Source: JACDBD01 sp050743385 (GTDB taxonomy: Bacteria; Actinomycetota; Acidimicrobiia; IMCC26256; JACDBD01). From it: a stretch of DNA of 39,895 bases. The stretch lies in NCBI GenBank assembly GCA_050743385.1, contig JBOGFJ010000028.1, positions 1 to 39,895 on the forward strand. The letters run 5' to 3'. A program made the position numbers and the translations under genes. The notes under the pieces were generated by a model, which worked only from the letters and a program-made list of their open reading frames with translations, was not told where the DNA came from and did not search any database. Below, piece after piece: positions 23,390 to 30,411 of the stretch; position 1 is the first letter of the stretch; each line of letters begins with the position of its first letter.

Positions 23390-23401
23390 CCCGAACGGAG
23401 A

Positions 23402-24313
23402 TCAGGCGTCGGTGACGAGCTCGCGGGCGCGGGCGAGGTGCTCGTACGACCGGAGCACGTCGTCCTGGTCGTCGGCGAGGTGGCGCACGATCACGTCGGT
23501 GTAGCCCATGGCCGCGTACCCGCGGAACTGGTCGGCGACCCGCTGCGGACCGCCGAAGACGCAGGCCGACGGGTCGAAGCCGCGATAGCCCGCCTCGACC
23601 ACCGGACGGGCGACGCGCTCGGCGTCGCCGTCGTCGGCGCCGACGTGGATGTCTCGGCGGATCGCGATCGCGGTCGGCGTGCGGCCGTGTTCGGTGCAGC
23701 GCTGCCGATAGTGGTCGATGGCGGATTGCGCCTGCTCGGGCGTGAGGTCGGCGTTGGCGAGGAACCCGTCGCCGAGCCGTGCCGCCCGATCGACCGCGCG
23801 CGGGGCCGTCCCCCCGACCCAGATCTCCACCGGCTCGGGCGGTACCGGCGACACGCGGGCGTCGCGCACGGTGTAAGGCCCTTCGGTGGTGACGGTCTCG
23901 CCGAGAAGCAGCCGGCGGAGGATGTCGAGACCGGCCTCGAAGTGCACCGGCCGCCGGCTGTGGGGGGCGCCCATGCCGGCGAACTGCTGCTCGCCGCCGC
24001 CGATTGCGCACGGGAGGATGACGCGGCCCTGCGCCAGCGCGGCGAGCGTGCCCACCTGTTCGGCGACCAGCACCGGGTTCCACAGCGGCAGCAGGTAGAG
24101 CGCTCCGCACGGCCGGTCACCCCACTCCGCCAGCAACCGGCCCAGCAGCGGTGAGTTCTGGTAGTAGGGCACCGGCGTGACGTGGTGGTCGCCCACGAAC
24201 AGCGAGTCGAGGCCCGCATCCCATGCCGCCCGCGCCCGCTCGACCACCCAGCGCGCACCCATCCGGACGTCGGCGGTGACGAAGCTGGTGCGGAGCGAGA
24301 CCCCGACGCGCAC
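23402..24313 (-). CDS. LLM-class flavin-dependent oxidoreductase
   Basis: 303 residues from the GTG at 24313. TAGCGT (complement of 24320-24325) lies six bases upstream, so the message is probably leaderless. Marks: AAWDAGLDSLFVGDHHVTPV, YLLPLWNPVLVAEQVGTLAA, RVILPCAIGGGEQQFAGMGA, VEIWVGGTAPRAVDRAARLG. The QQFAGMGAPHSRRPVHFEAG segment fits the monooxygenase-like branch. It is convergent with the TetR gene. The substrate is unknown. It is the fourth LLM protein in this window. Confidence 0.9.
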   Translation of the reverse strand: MRVGVSLRTSFVTADVRMGARWVVERARAAWDAGLDSLFVGDHHVTPVPYYQNSPLLGRLLAEWGDRPCGALYLLPLWNPVLVAEQVGTLAALAQGRVILPCAIGGGEQQFAGMGAPHSRRPVHFEAGLDILRRLLLGETVTTEGPYTVRDARVSPVPPEPVEIWVGGTAPRAVDRAARLGDGFLANADLTPEQAQSAIDHYRQRCTEHGRTPTAIAIRRDIHVGADDGDAERVARPVVEAGYRGFDPSACVFGGPQRVADQFRGYAAMGYTDVIVRHLADDQDDVLRSYEHLARARELVTDA

Positions 24314-24330
24314 GGGCTCACGCTAACTCC

Positions 24331-24411
24331 CTGGTCGTGCTCGCCTCGCTCGCCGCTCCTCACGAGGGGGCGGGCAAAGCCCGCCCCCTCGTGAGGAGGA
24401 TGGCAGTCTCC
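24331..24411. repeat. Intergenic repeat, copy A, with a 20-base-arm hairpin
   Basis: The left block CTGGTCGTGCTCGC...GCTCGCCGCTCC (24331-24359) and the right block CCCCTCGT...GGATGGCAGTCTCC (to 24411) recur at 26053-26142. Between them lies a perfect hairpin: arms 24356-24375 and 24379-24398 (CTCCTCACGAGGGGGCGGGC and its complement) around AAA. It lies between two divergent genes, so it is not a simple terminator. Confidence 0.78.
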
Positions 24412-24422
24412 TTCGCTCCGTC

Positions 24423-24428
24423 TACCGT
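24423..24428 (+). promoter_or_regulatory. Probable -10 box (TACCGT) for the UbiB-like kinase gene
   Basis: TACCGT ends six bases before the GTG at 24435, giving a leaderless message. It lies just outside the repeat copy A. Confidence 0.55.
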
Positions 24429-24434
24429 GGCCGC

Positions 24435-26048
24435 GTGCCTCCGGAACCGGCCGAGTCGTCGCCCGACCTCGCCCTCGGGGCGTTCAGCGAGCACGGCCCC
24501 TGGGTGGTCGAGCCCGACCGCCTCACGTGGCGCCACGACCTCGACGCCGAGCGGGCGCGCACGCGCGCGGAGGTGCCCAGACTGCTGCGCCCGGCCCGGG
24601 TCCCGCCGCTCGGTCGCCTGACGCGAGTGCTGCGGGCGCTCGGGCCGGCGGTGGGTCTCTGGTACGTGCGCGAGCGCGGCCGGCCCGACTCCCGGGCGCG
24701 CATCTCCCACCGCCTGCGGCGGGCGTTCGAGCGGCTGGGCTCGACCTACGTCAAGCTCGGACAGATCATCTCCGGCGGCGAGGGCCTGTTCCCTCCCGAG
24801 CTCGTCTCCGAATTCCGCCTCCTGCGCGACCAGGTGCCGCCCGAGTCGTTCGCCGACGTCCGGGCGGTGGTCGAGCGCGACCTGGGTCGGCCGTTGCACG
24901 CGCTGTTCGCGTCGTTCGACGAGGAGCCGCTGGCGGCGGCATCCGTCGCGCAGGTGCACGCCGCGTGCCTCACCACCGGTGAGGAGGTCGTCGTCAAGGT
25001 GCAGCGACCGCGGGTCGCGGCGCTCGTACGCACCGACATCGCGGCGATGGCCTGGCTCGCGCCCAAGCTCGTCGGGAGGATCCCGGTCGCGGCCCTGGCC
25101 AACCCGCCTGCGCTCGTCGAGCTGTTCGCGGAGACGATCGTCGAGGAGCTCGACTTCCGCCTCGAGGCCGAGAGCATGCTGGACATCGCCCGGGTGCTCG
25201 CCGAGACCGAGCAGCGCACGATGGTCGTCCCGCGTCCCCACCCCACGCTCGTGACACGCCGTGTGCTCGTCATGGAGCGCCTTCGCGGCTTCGCCTTCGA
25301 CGACGTCGAGTCGATGCAGGCGGCCGGCATCGACACCAGCGCGTTGCTTCGCGCCGGCCTGATCGCGAGCCTCGAGGGCGCGATGCTCTACGGCGTGTTC
25401 CACGGAGACCTGCACGGCGGCAACCTCTTCGTGCAGCCGGACGGTCGTACGGTACTGCTCGACTTCGGGATCACCGGCCGCCTCAGCGAACCCCACCGCA
25501 TCGCGTTCCTCCGGCTCCTCGTCACCGGAACCGGCGGCGACGTGCCCGGGCAGCTGGCCGCGCTGCGCGACCTGGGCGCGTTCCCGCCCGACACCGATCT
25601 CGATGCCGTCATCGTCGATCTCGGCCTCGACAAGCCGGTGAAGGACCCGACGACGATGTCGGCCGACGAGCTCGTCGCCGAGCTCAGCGACCTGACCAAG
25701 AAGCTCCTCGGCTACGGCGCCCGCGCGCCGAAGGAGCTGATGCTCTTCGTGAAGAACCTCATGTTCCTGAACGCGGCGACGGCGACGCTTGCACCCGACG
25801 TCGACATCCTCGGCGAGATCGCCAACATCTACGTGTACTTCACCGAGCACCACGGCGATCGCATCGTGCGCGACATCGGGGTCGATGCAACGCCGTCCGA
25901 GCTCGACATCGACGCGGTGAAGGCGGGGTTCGGCCTACCAGCCGATATCGAGAGCCTCACCTTCCGCGACCTTCAGGAGCGTCGCCAGACGATCCTTCGC
26001 CGTATGCAGGAACGACCCCGGGGGCGCCGCCGCCCCCACAAGTCCTAG
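24435..26048 (+). CDS. ABC1/UbiB (AarF)-family atypical kinase
   Basis: 537 residues from the GTG at 24435. Family signatures: the KxGQ motif YVKLGQ (Lys107-Gln110), the alanine-rich loop AAASVAQVHAA that replaces the glycine loop, VVVKVQRP with the ATP Lys, FHGDLHGGNLFV (His323, Asp325, Asn330) and LLDFG with Asp343 binding magnesium. It is cytoplasmic with a hydrophobic tail region. UbiB-type proteins act as ATPases that help extract lipids or quinones from the membrane. The N-terminal 90 residues are extended relative to the domain. It is monocistronic and flanked by two copies of the same intergenic repeat. The role of the actinobacterial members is not settled. Confidence 0.93.
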   Translation: MPPEPAESSPDLALGAFSEHGPWVVEPDRLTWRHDLDAERARTRAEVPRLLRPARVPPLGRLTRVLRALGPAVGLWYVRERGRPDSRARISHRLRRAFERLGSTYVKLGQIISGGEGLFPPELVSEFRLLRDQVPPESFADVRAVVERDLGRPLHALFASFDEEPLAAASVAQVHAACLTTGEEVVVKVQRPRVAALVRTDIAAMAWLAPKLVGRIPVAALANPPALVELFAETIVEELDFRLEAESMLDIARVLAETEQRTMVVPRPHPTLVTRRVLVMERLRGFAFDDVESMQAAGIDTSALLRAGLIASLEGAMLYGVFHGDLHGGNLFVQPDGRTVLLDFGITGRLSEPHRIAFLRLLVTGTGGDVPGQLAALRDLGAFPPDTDLDAVIVDLGLDKPVKDPTTMSADELVAELSDLTKKLLGYGARAPKELMLFVKNLMFLNAATATLAPDVDILGEIANIYVYFTEHHGDRIVRDIGVDATPSELDIDAVKAGFGLPADIESLTFRDLQERRQTILRRMQERPRGRRRPHKS

Positions 26049-26052
26049 CTCG

Positions 26053-26142
26053 CTGGTCGCGCTCGCTGCGCTCGCCGCTCCGGTGCAATCCCGGCGGACC
26101 GGGGGCCGGGAACCCGGCCCCTCGTCGTGGGATGGCAGCTCC
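26053..26142. repeat. Intergenic repeat, copy B
   Basis: The left block CTGGTCGCGCTCGCTGCG, then CTCGCCGCTCC (26053-26081), matches copy A with three differences in 29 bases. The right block CCCCTCGT...GGATGGCAGCTCC ends at 26142. The middle differs but again folds: GGGGCCGGG (26102-26110) and CCCGGCCCC (26113-26121) around AA. It lies in the same direction as copy A, after the UbiB-like gene. Confidence 0.75.
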
Positions 26143-26156
26143 TAGGCTCCCCGACC

Positions 26157-26693
26157 ATGACCCGATACGACCTCGATGAAGTGGAGCGGGCGTTTCGCGC
26201 CTACTGGGAGGCAGGCGCCGTCGGCGAAGACTGGGACCGCTGGTGCGAGCTCTTCACCGACGACGTGATCTACGTCGAGCACATCCTCGGCGACAAGCAC
26301 GGCCGGGAGGAGGTGCGCGCCTGGATCAAGCCGATCATGGCCGAGTTCGGCGAGCTGTACACGGTGTACGAGTGGCACGTCTGCGACCCGACCGGCCGCG
26401 TCGTCGTGTACATGCAGAACCGCCGCGACCACCCCGACCCGACGCAACCGCCGATCGACTTCCCCGGGATCACCGTGCTCCAGTACGCGGGGGACGGGCG
26501 GTTCTCGCTCGAGGAGGACTTCTGGTCGCTGCCCGAGGGGCAGCGCACCATGAAGCTCTACACCGAGGCCTGTGCCCGCCACGATCCCGACCATCCGCAA
26601 AAGCGCACCCGGCGCGACTGGGGGAGCGGGCCCGACTGGGCCCGCGGCGCCGCCACCTACGCCGGGAGCCCGGGAGCGACCGCATCCCCTTAA
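26157..26693 (+). CDS. SnoaL/NTF2-like protein
   Basis: 178 residues from the ATG at 26157; TAGGCT at 26143-26148 lies eight bases upstream, so the message is probably leaderless. The N-terminus (VERAFRAYWEAGAVGEDWDR, WCELFTDDVIYVEHILGDKH, GREEVRAWIKPIM) is the cone-shaped NTF2-like fold of SnoaL/ketosteroid-isomerase-like proteins. The core is about 140 residues; the C-terminal basic tail (QKRTRRDWGSGPDW) is extra. Members bind or transform small hydrophobic molecules. The ligand is unknown. The PAP2 phosphatase gene follows directly. Confidence 0.85.
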   Translation: MTRYDLDEVERAFRAYWEAGAVGEDWDRWCELFTDDVIYVEHILGDKHGREEVRAWIKPIMAEFGELYTVYEWHVCDPTGRVVVYMQNRRDHPDPTQPPIDFPGITVLQYAGDGRFSLEEDFWSLPEGQRTMKLYTEACARHDPDHPQKRTRRDWGSGPDWARGAATYAGSPGATASP

Positions 26694-26719
26694 CGGCTCG
26701 CCGCCTGCTGGCCCTGGCG

Positions 26720-27571
26720 TTGGTGTGCGCGGTGCTCGTGGTCGCGCTCTACATCGTGTTCGTCCAAACGCGGGTCGGACAACGGATCGACGACGCCGCG
26801 CTCGACGGCCGAGCGCGCCTCGCGGCCCAGGACGTGCAGGATGCTGACGACCTCCTCCAGACGATCAGCCTCTCGTCGGTCGCCCTCCTCGGCGGTGCGG
26901 TCGTTCTGGTGGGGCTGGTGCGCGGCGGGCTCCCGCTCGCTGGTGTCGCGGCCCTCGTGGTCGCGGGCGCCAACGTGGCCACACAGGCGATGAAGGAGGT
27001 GCTGCCGCGCCCCGACCTGATCACGGGTGAGAACCATCTCGGGATCGGGAACAGTCTGCCCAGCGGCCACACGACGGTGGCCATGTCGATTGCGATCGCG
27101 GCCCTGCTCGTCGCGCCGCGCCGCTACCGCGGGCCGGTCGCGCTCGTCGGCATCGCCTACGCGGGCGGGGTCGGCGTCGCGGTGCTGACCGCGGGCTGGC
27201 ACCGGCCGAGTGATGCCGTCGCCGCGTTCGCGATGGTGATCGCCTGGGGCGCGGCCGCGGCGGCATTGCTCGTAGCCGCGGAGCGGCCGGCGCTCCAACC
27301 CGCGCGGTCGTCGTCGCGCTACGCCACGCCGCTGCTCGTGCTCGTGGGCGTCGCCCTGAGCGCCGCCGCGTTCATCGGGCTGGTGGTGGTGCTCGCCGCC
27401 CGCCGGCTGGGCCGCCTCGATGCGATCGACCTCGGGCAGGCGTACGCAGGCGCGACCGTCGCCATCGTCGGCTCCGCGCTCCTGGTCACCGGGATCTTCC
27501 TGGCCGCGCTGCGCCCAGTGTCACTCGACGGTGCGAGGCGCGCCGGCGCCGCGCACTCCGGCGTACCCTGA
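26720..27571 (+). CDS. PAP2-family membrane phosphatase, start uncertain
   Basis: The family motifs are plain: KEVLPRPDLI (KxxxxxxRP-like), NSLPSGHTTVAMS (PSGH) and AGWHRPSDAVAAF (SxxxHRP-type, the catalytic His). Six membrane segments are predicted by eye, the first being ALALVCAVLVVALYIVFVQ. Such enzymes remove phosphate from lipid phosphates or undecaprenyl diphosphate on the outer face. The start is unclear: no ATG or GTG precedes the first helix near the SnoaL stop at 26693. A TTG at 26720 and a GTG at 26723 would trim the helix, while an ATC about seven bases after GGGAG inside the SnoaL gene would keep it. The frame is open far upstream, so a coupled rare start is possible. Confidence 0.82.
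   Translation: MVCAVLVVALYIVFVQTRVGQRIDDAALDGRARLAAQDVQDADDLLQTISLSSVALLGGAVVLVGLVRGGLPLAGVAALVVAGANVATQAMKEVLPRPDLITGENHLGIGNSLPSGHTTVAMSIAIAALLVAPRRYRGPVALVGIAYAGGVGVAVLTAGWHRPSDAVAAFAMVIAWGAAAAALLVAAERPALQPARSSSRYATPLLVLVGVALSAAAFIGLVVVLAARRLGRLDAIDLGQAYAGATVAIVGSALLVTGIFLAALRPVSLDGARRAGAAHSGVP
27564..27569 (+). promoter_or_regulatory. Probable -10 box (TACCCT) for the Fpg/Nei-like gene
   Basis: TACCCT lies seven bases before the GTG at 27577 and overlaps the end of the PAP2 gene. The message should be leaderless. Confidence 0.5.
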
Positions 27572-27576
27572 CCCCC

Positions 27577-28413
27577 GTGCCCGAGCTTCCGCAGATGCAG
27601 GCGCTGGCCGAGCGCCTCGAGGCCGCCGTCGGCGGCGCCGCGCTCGCGGCCGTCGAGCCGATCGGTTTCTCGGGCCTGAAGACCTTCGCGCCCCCGCCCG
27701 AGTCGCTCGTCGGGTGCACCGTCGAGCGCACCGGCCGGCGAGGGAAGTACCTCGTTCTCGACTTCGGCGGCCCCCGGATCCTCGTCCACCTCTCGCAGGC
27801 CGGCCGGCTCGACGTCGAGGAGCCCCCGAAGAAGACGCGCGGCAAGGGCGGCGTCGTGCGGCTGCGCTTCGACAACGGTGTTGCGCTTCTCGTGCGCGAG
27901 CACGGTACCGAGCGGAAGGCGGGTTGGTGGGTGCTCGATCCGGGCGACGACGGCCCGCTCGCCAAGCTCGGTCCCGAGCCGGCGACCGACGAGTTCGCCG
28001 AGCTGGTCCTCCACGGCGACGACCGCCGCCGCGTGCACACCCTGTTGCGCGATCAGCGCACGGTTGCCGGCGTCGGACGCGGGCATACCGACGATGCGCT
28101 GTGGCGGGCGCAGCTGTCGCCGTACGCGACGCTGGCGTCGCTCGGCGCCGACGACCGTCGCCGGCTGCTCGACTCCGTACGGGCCGAGCTCGACGAGGCG
28201 GTCGAGCGCGAACGTGCCCGAACGGGCGGCCTCTCGCAAGCCAAGCTCGGTGACAAGTTCGTCGTGCACGGTCGCTACGGCACGCCCTGCCCGCGGTGCG
28301 GCGACACGCTGCGGCGGGTGTCGTACGAGTCGTACGAGGTGACCTACTGCCCCCGATGCCAGACCGGTGGCAAGCCGCTCGCGGACCGGCGGATGTCGCG
28401 CCTGGTCAAGTAG
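27577..28413 (+). CDS. Divergent Fpg/Nei-family DNA glycosylase
   Basis: 278 residues from the GTG at 27577. The catalytic Pro2 and Glu3 are present (PELPQMQALAERLEA), as is a Lys in RTGRRGKYLVLDF. The H2TH region reads LLRDQRTVAGVGRGHTDDAL and the zinc finger CPRCGDTLRRVSYESYEVTY plus CPRCQTGG has the CxxC...CxxC pairs. Some canonical Fpg residues are changed: the intercalating Met of HLGMSGRL is Gln (HLSQAGRL), the GLGNxYxxE loop is GVGRGHTDD, and the Arg of the zinc-finger hairpin (RxTxYC in Fpg) appears replaced. These changes suggest an actinobacterial paralogue with a different lesion preference, not the main 8-oxoguanine Fpg (inference). Confidence 0.9.
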   Translation: MPELPQMQALAERLEAAVGGAALAAVEPIGFSGLKTFAPPPESLVGCTVERTGRRGKYLVLDFGGPRILVHLSQAGRLDVEEPPKKTRGKGGVVRLRFDNGVALLVREHGTERKAGWWVLDPGDDGPLAKLGPEPATDEFAELVLHGDDRRRVHTLLRDQRTVAGVGRGHTDDALWRAQLSPYATLASLGADDRRRLLDSVRAELDEAVERERARTGGLSQAKLGDKFVVHGRYGTPCPRCGDTLRRVSYESYEVTYCPRCQTGGKPLADRRMSRLVK

Positions 28414-29047
28414 ACCGCGCGAACCGGCTGCCGGCTCTGATTCGCTCGACGAGCTCCGGCGGTGCCTTCGCCGTCGATCCCGTGTCGTGGGGTGGCTGCG
28501 GGTCGTACTCGAGGTCGAGCTGGATCGCCTGGGCGACGTCGGGGCCCGCGATCTCGGTGGCGAGCGTGAGCGCCATGTCGATCCCGGCCGACACGCCGGC
28601 CGCGGTCACGATCTTGCCGTCGAACACGACCCGCTCGTCGGCCACGGGCTCGGCGCCGAACTCGTGCAGCGCTTCGACAGCGGTCCAGTGGCTGGTGGCG
28701 CGCTTGCCCCGGAGCAGGCCGGCCGCACCGAGCAGGAGTGATCCCGTGCACACGGATGTCGTCCACTGCGACGCCTCGTGCGCACCGCGCAGCCAGTCGA
28801 TCACGCGCTCGTCGGCGCGGGCGTCGAGCTCACCGATCCCGCCCGGTACGACGACGAGGTCGGGCCGCGGCACCGCGTGGAGCGCGTGATCGGCGACGAG
28901 CGCGAGCGCGCCGCTCTCGGTGGGCTTGGGGCCGGGGTCGGCGGCGACGAAGGTCACACCCGCACCCGGCAACTCGCGCAAGACCTCGTAGGGCCCGACC
29001 GCGTCGAGGGCGTACACCTTGTCGAAGAGCAGGATCGCGATCTGCAT
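28406..29047 (-). CDS. DJ-1/PfpI-family protein (isonitrile hydratase-like)
   Basis: 213 residues from the ATG at 29047; TAGCTT (complement of 29055-29060) lies seven bases upstream, so it is probably leaderless. Marks: MQIAILLFDKVYALDAVGPY with the Glu of GPYEVL, VVPGGIGELDARADE, and the nucleophile elbow TTSVCTGSLLLGAAGLLRGK, whose Cys is the active residue. The RATSHWTAVEALHEFGAEPV and AGVSAGIDMALTLATEI segments match the isonitrile hydratase/ThiJ-like branch. It may act on isonitriles or protect against reactive carbonyls. Its end overlaps the convergent Fpg-like gene by eight bases. Confidence 0.9.
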   Translation of the reverse strand: MQIAILLFDKVYALDAVGPYEVLRELPGAGVTFVAADPGPKPTESGALALVADHALHAVPRPDLVVVPGGIGELDARADERVIDWLRGAHEASQWTTSVCTGSLLLGAAGLLRGKRATSHWTAVEALHEFGAEPVADERVVFDGKIVTAAGVSAGIDMALTLATEIAGPDVAQAIQLDLEYDPQPPHDTGSTAKAPPELVERIRAGSRFARST

Positions 29048-29067
29048 GGCGACGAAGCTACCGCCGA

Positions 29068-29114
29068 GACTCGAGGCCCCCGGGTCCGGATTCCGGACCC
29101 CACGGCCTCGAGTC
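29068..29114. terminator. 47-base two-tier palindrome between DUF427 and DJ-1 genes
   Basis: GACTCGAGGCC (29068-29078) pairs with GGCCTCGAGTC (29104-29114). GGGTCCGGA (29082-29090) pairs with TCCGGACCC (29092-29100), with 3-base internal loops (CCC/CAC) between the two stems. It lies five bases after the DUF427 stop on the minus strand, so it may terminate that operon, although no T-tract follows. It also covers the likely -35 region of the DJ-1 gene. The layout resembles the palindrome at 17686-17730. Confidence 0.6.
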
Positions 29115-29119
29115 TGGAG

Positions 29120-29629
29120 CTACCAGCTGCGGCTGCCGGGGCCGCCCTTGAACGGGCCCACGACGGCCGAGGTGATCCACCCGCCGTAGAAGCCGCCGGG
29201 TTGTGGGGTGACGAGCTCGCCGTCGACGGAGCACGCGTCCATGCGTCCCGCGTAGAAGGCGACGTGCCCCGCGAGCTCCGCGAAGGCCGGGCTCGGCCGC
29301 TCGTAACCCCAGGCGGCGTCGACTTCGACGCGGCCGCCGGCCCGCACCGTGAAGTAGTGCGCCCGCCCCTTGAACTCGCAGAACGACCGCCCGGGGGACG
29401 GGTCGAGCACGTCGCGGGCCACGTCGTCGGGCGGGAAGTAGTAGTTGGGCGGGTGGCTGGTCTCGAGCACCCGGATGCCGCGCGTCGTCTCGGCGACGGT
29501 CTCGCCGCCGAGCACGACGGCCAGGGTCGCGTCGACGTGCTCGAGCCGGGGAGGGCGGGGATAATCCCAGGCCGACTCCTGACCCGGTCCGGGTGTGATC
29601 GGCTCGGGCCGGGTCGAGAAGCTGCTCAC
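29120..29629 (-). CDS. DUF427 domain protein
   Basis: 169 residues from the GTG at 29629, which overlaps the ArsR stop as GTGA. The DUF427 core is clear: AVVLGGETVAETTRGIRVLE, SHPPNYYFPPDDVARDVL, SFCEFKGRAHYFTVRAGGR, then AWGYERPSPAFAELAGHVAF and ACSVDGELVTPQPGGFYGGW. The domain is a small beta-barrel of unknown biochemical role, often in stress- or redox-linked operons. It is the last gene of the SRPBCC-ArsR-DUF427 operon and is followed by the palindrome at 29068-29114. Confidence 0.9.
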   Translation of the reverse strand: MSSFSTRPEPITPGPGQESAWDYPRPPRLEHVDATLAVVLGGETVAETTRGIRVLETSHPPNYYFPPDDVARDVLDPSPGRSFCEFKGRAHYFTVRAGGRVEVDAAWGYERPSPAFAELAGHVAFYAGRMDACSVDGELVTPQPGGFYGGWITSAVVGPFKGGPGSRSW

Positions 29630-29958
29630 CGCCTGCGGTTGCCGACCCGGTGCCGCAGTCGCTCCAGACGCCGGTCCCACTGCGCGCCGACGTCGGCCAT
29701 CCACCCGACCGCGTCGTCGAGGGGCTCCGGCGTCAGCGAGTACCTGACCTCCCGGCCCTCGCGTGTGGGCGCGACGAGCCCGGCGTGACCCAGGAGCTGG
29801 AGATGCTTGACCACCGCCTGCCGGCTCACCGGCAGACCGGCGGCGAGCTCGGTGGCCGATGCCGACTCGCGATCGGCGAGGTGCCCCAGCACGGAGCGGC
29901 GAGTCGGGTCGGACAACGCCGCGAACACCGCGTCGACGCGGGCGTCGCGTCGGGTCAT
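29626..29958 (-). CDS. ArsR-family transcriptional regulator
   Basis: 110 residues from the ATG at 29958, which overlaps the SRPBCC stop as ATGA. The winged-helix domain reads ARVDAVFAALSDPTRRSVLG, ATELAAGLPVSRQAVVKHLQ, LLGHAGLVAPTREGREVRYS. There is no obvious metal-binding Cys pair, so it is of the non-metal SRPBCC-linked ArsR type that senses an unknown signal. The C-terminus (AQWDRRLERLRHRV) is the short helix typical of this type. It probably represses its own operon through the two operators at 30308-30325 and 30354-30371. Confidence 0.92.
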   Translation of the reverse strand: MTRRDARVDAVFAALSDPTRRSVLGHLADRESASATELAAGLPVSRQAVVKHLQLLGHAGLVAPTREGREVRYSLTPEPLDDAVGWMADVGAQWDRRLERLRHRVGNRRR

Positions 29959-30308
29959 GCCGCCGCGCGGGCCCGCGCCGAAGGGGCTTCGCGCACCCGC
30001 AGGCGCGAGCCGGCACCGGCGGGCTCGACTGTGATCGTGACCTGCGTCGGTGGCCCGACCGCGGGCGCTACCGGCCACCAGGTGAACGAGACCCTCCGCC
30101 CTTCCTCCACGTCGATCACTCGAGCGCGACGCGTCTCGCCCCCGGGGAACGAGAACGTGCCCGTGCCACCGGGCGCCACCTCGAGGTCGACACCCGCGCC
30201 CAGCCAGGCACCGAGACGCTCGGGATCCGCCAGCTCCTCCCACACGTCCTCAGCGGGGGCGTCGAGCTCGACCTCGCGCTCCACGGGCTCGTCCATGCCG
30301 CCTGTCAT
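29955..30308 (-). CDS. SRPBCC (AHSA1-like) protein
   Basis: 117 residues from the ATG at 30308, or 113 from the ATG at 30296. The START-like fold is clear: REVELDAPAEDVWEELADPE, RLGAWLGAGVDLEVAPGGTG, VEEGRRVSFTWWPVA, QVTITVEPAGAGSRLRVREA. Members bind hydrophobic ligands or act as Hsp90-activator-like proteins. It is the first gene of an operon with an ArsR regulator and DUF427, a common arrangement in which the regulator may sense the SRPBCC ligand (inference). If 30308 is used, operator O1 starts at the start codon; with 30296 the operator is fully in the leader. Confidence 0.9.
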   Translation of the reverse strand: MTGGMDEPVEREVELDAPAEDVWEELADPERLGAWLGAGVDLEVAPGGTGTFSFPGGETRRARVIDVEEGRRVSFTWWPVAPAVGPPTQVTITVEPAGAGSRLRVREAPSARARAAA

Positions 30309-30325
30309 GCAACCTCAGGGTTGCA
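30308..30325. promoter_or_regulatory. Operator O1, TGCAACC-N4-GGTTGCA
   Basis: A perfect 7-base inverted repeat, TGCAACC (30308-30314) and GGTTGCA (30319-30325), with TCAG between. It has the same half-sites as O2, 46 bases away. It lies at the 5' end of the SRPBCC gene. The half-site and 4-base spacer fit an ArsR dimer site. Confidence 0.75.
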
Positions 30326-30353
30326 CATTCTGGCCCGCTGGTCTAGACATACG

Positions 30354-30371
30354 TGCAACCGTGCGGTTGCA
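30354..30371. promoter_or_regulatory. Operator O2, TGCAACC-N4-GGTTGCA
   Basis: TGCAACC (30354-30360), GTGC, GGTTGCA (30365-30371). It is part of a larger palindrome, GTGCAACCG-TG-CGGTTGCAC (30353-30372). It lies 40 bases before clpP on the plus strand and near the -35 region of the ArsR operon on the minus strand, with a -10-like TATGTC (complement of about 30346-30351) between O1 and O2. Confidence 0.75.
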
Positions 30372-30411
30372 CTATCCGCCACGGCGAAGGTCTTCGTAGC
30401 GGGAGGTTCCC

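Noticed and set aside
24356..24398. Perfect 20-base-arm hairpin as a simple intrinsic terminator
   Set aside because: It lies between divergent genes with no upstream transcript ending there and no T-tract, so it is listed as part of a repeat instead.
24360..25853. 497-residue minus-strand frame
   Set aside because: It is the antisense of the UbiB-like kinase gene.
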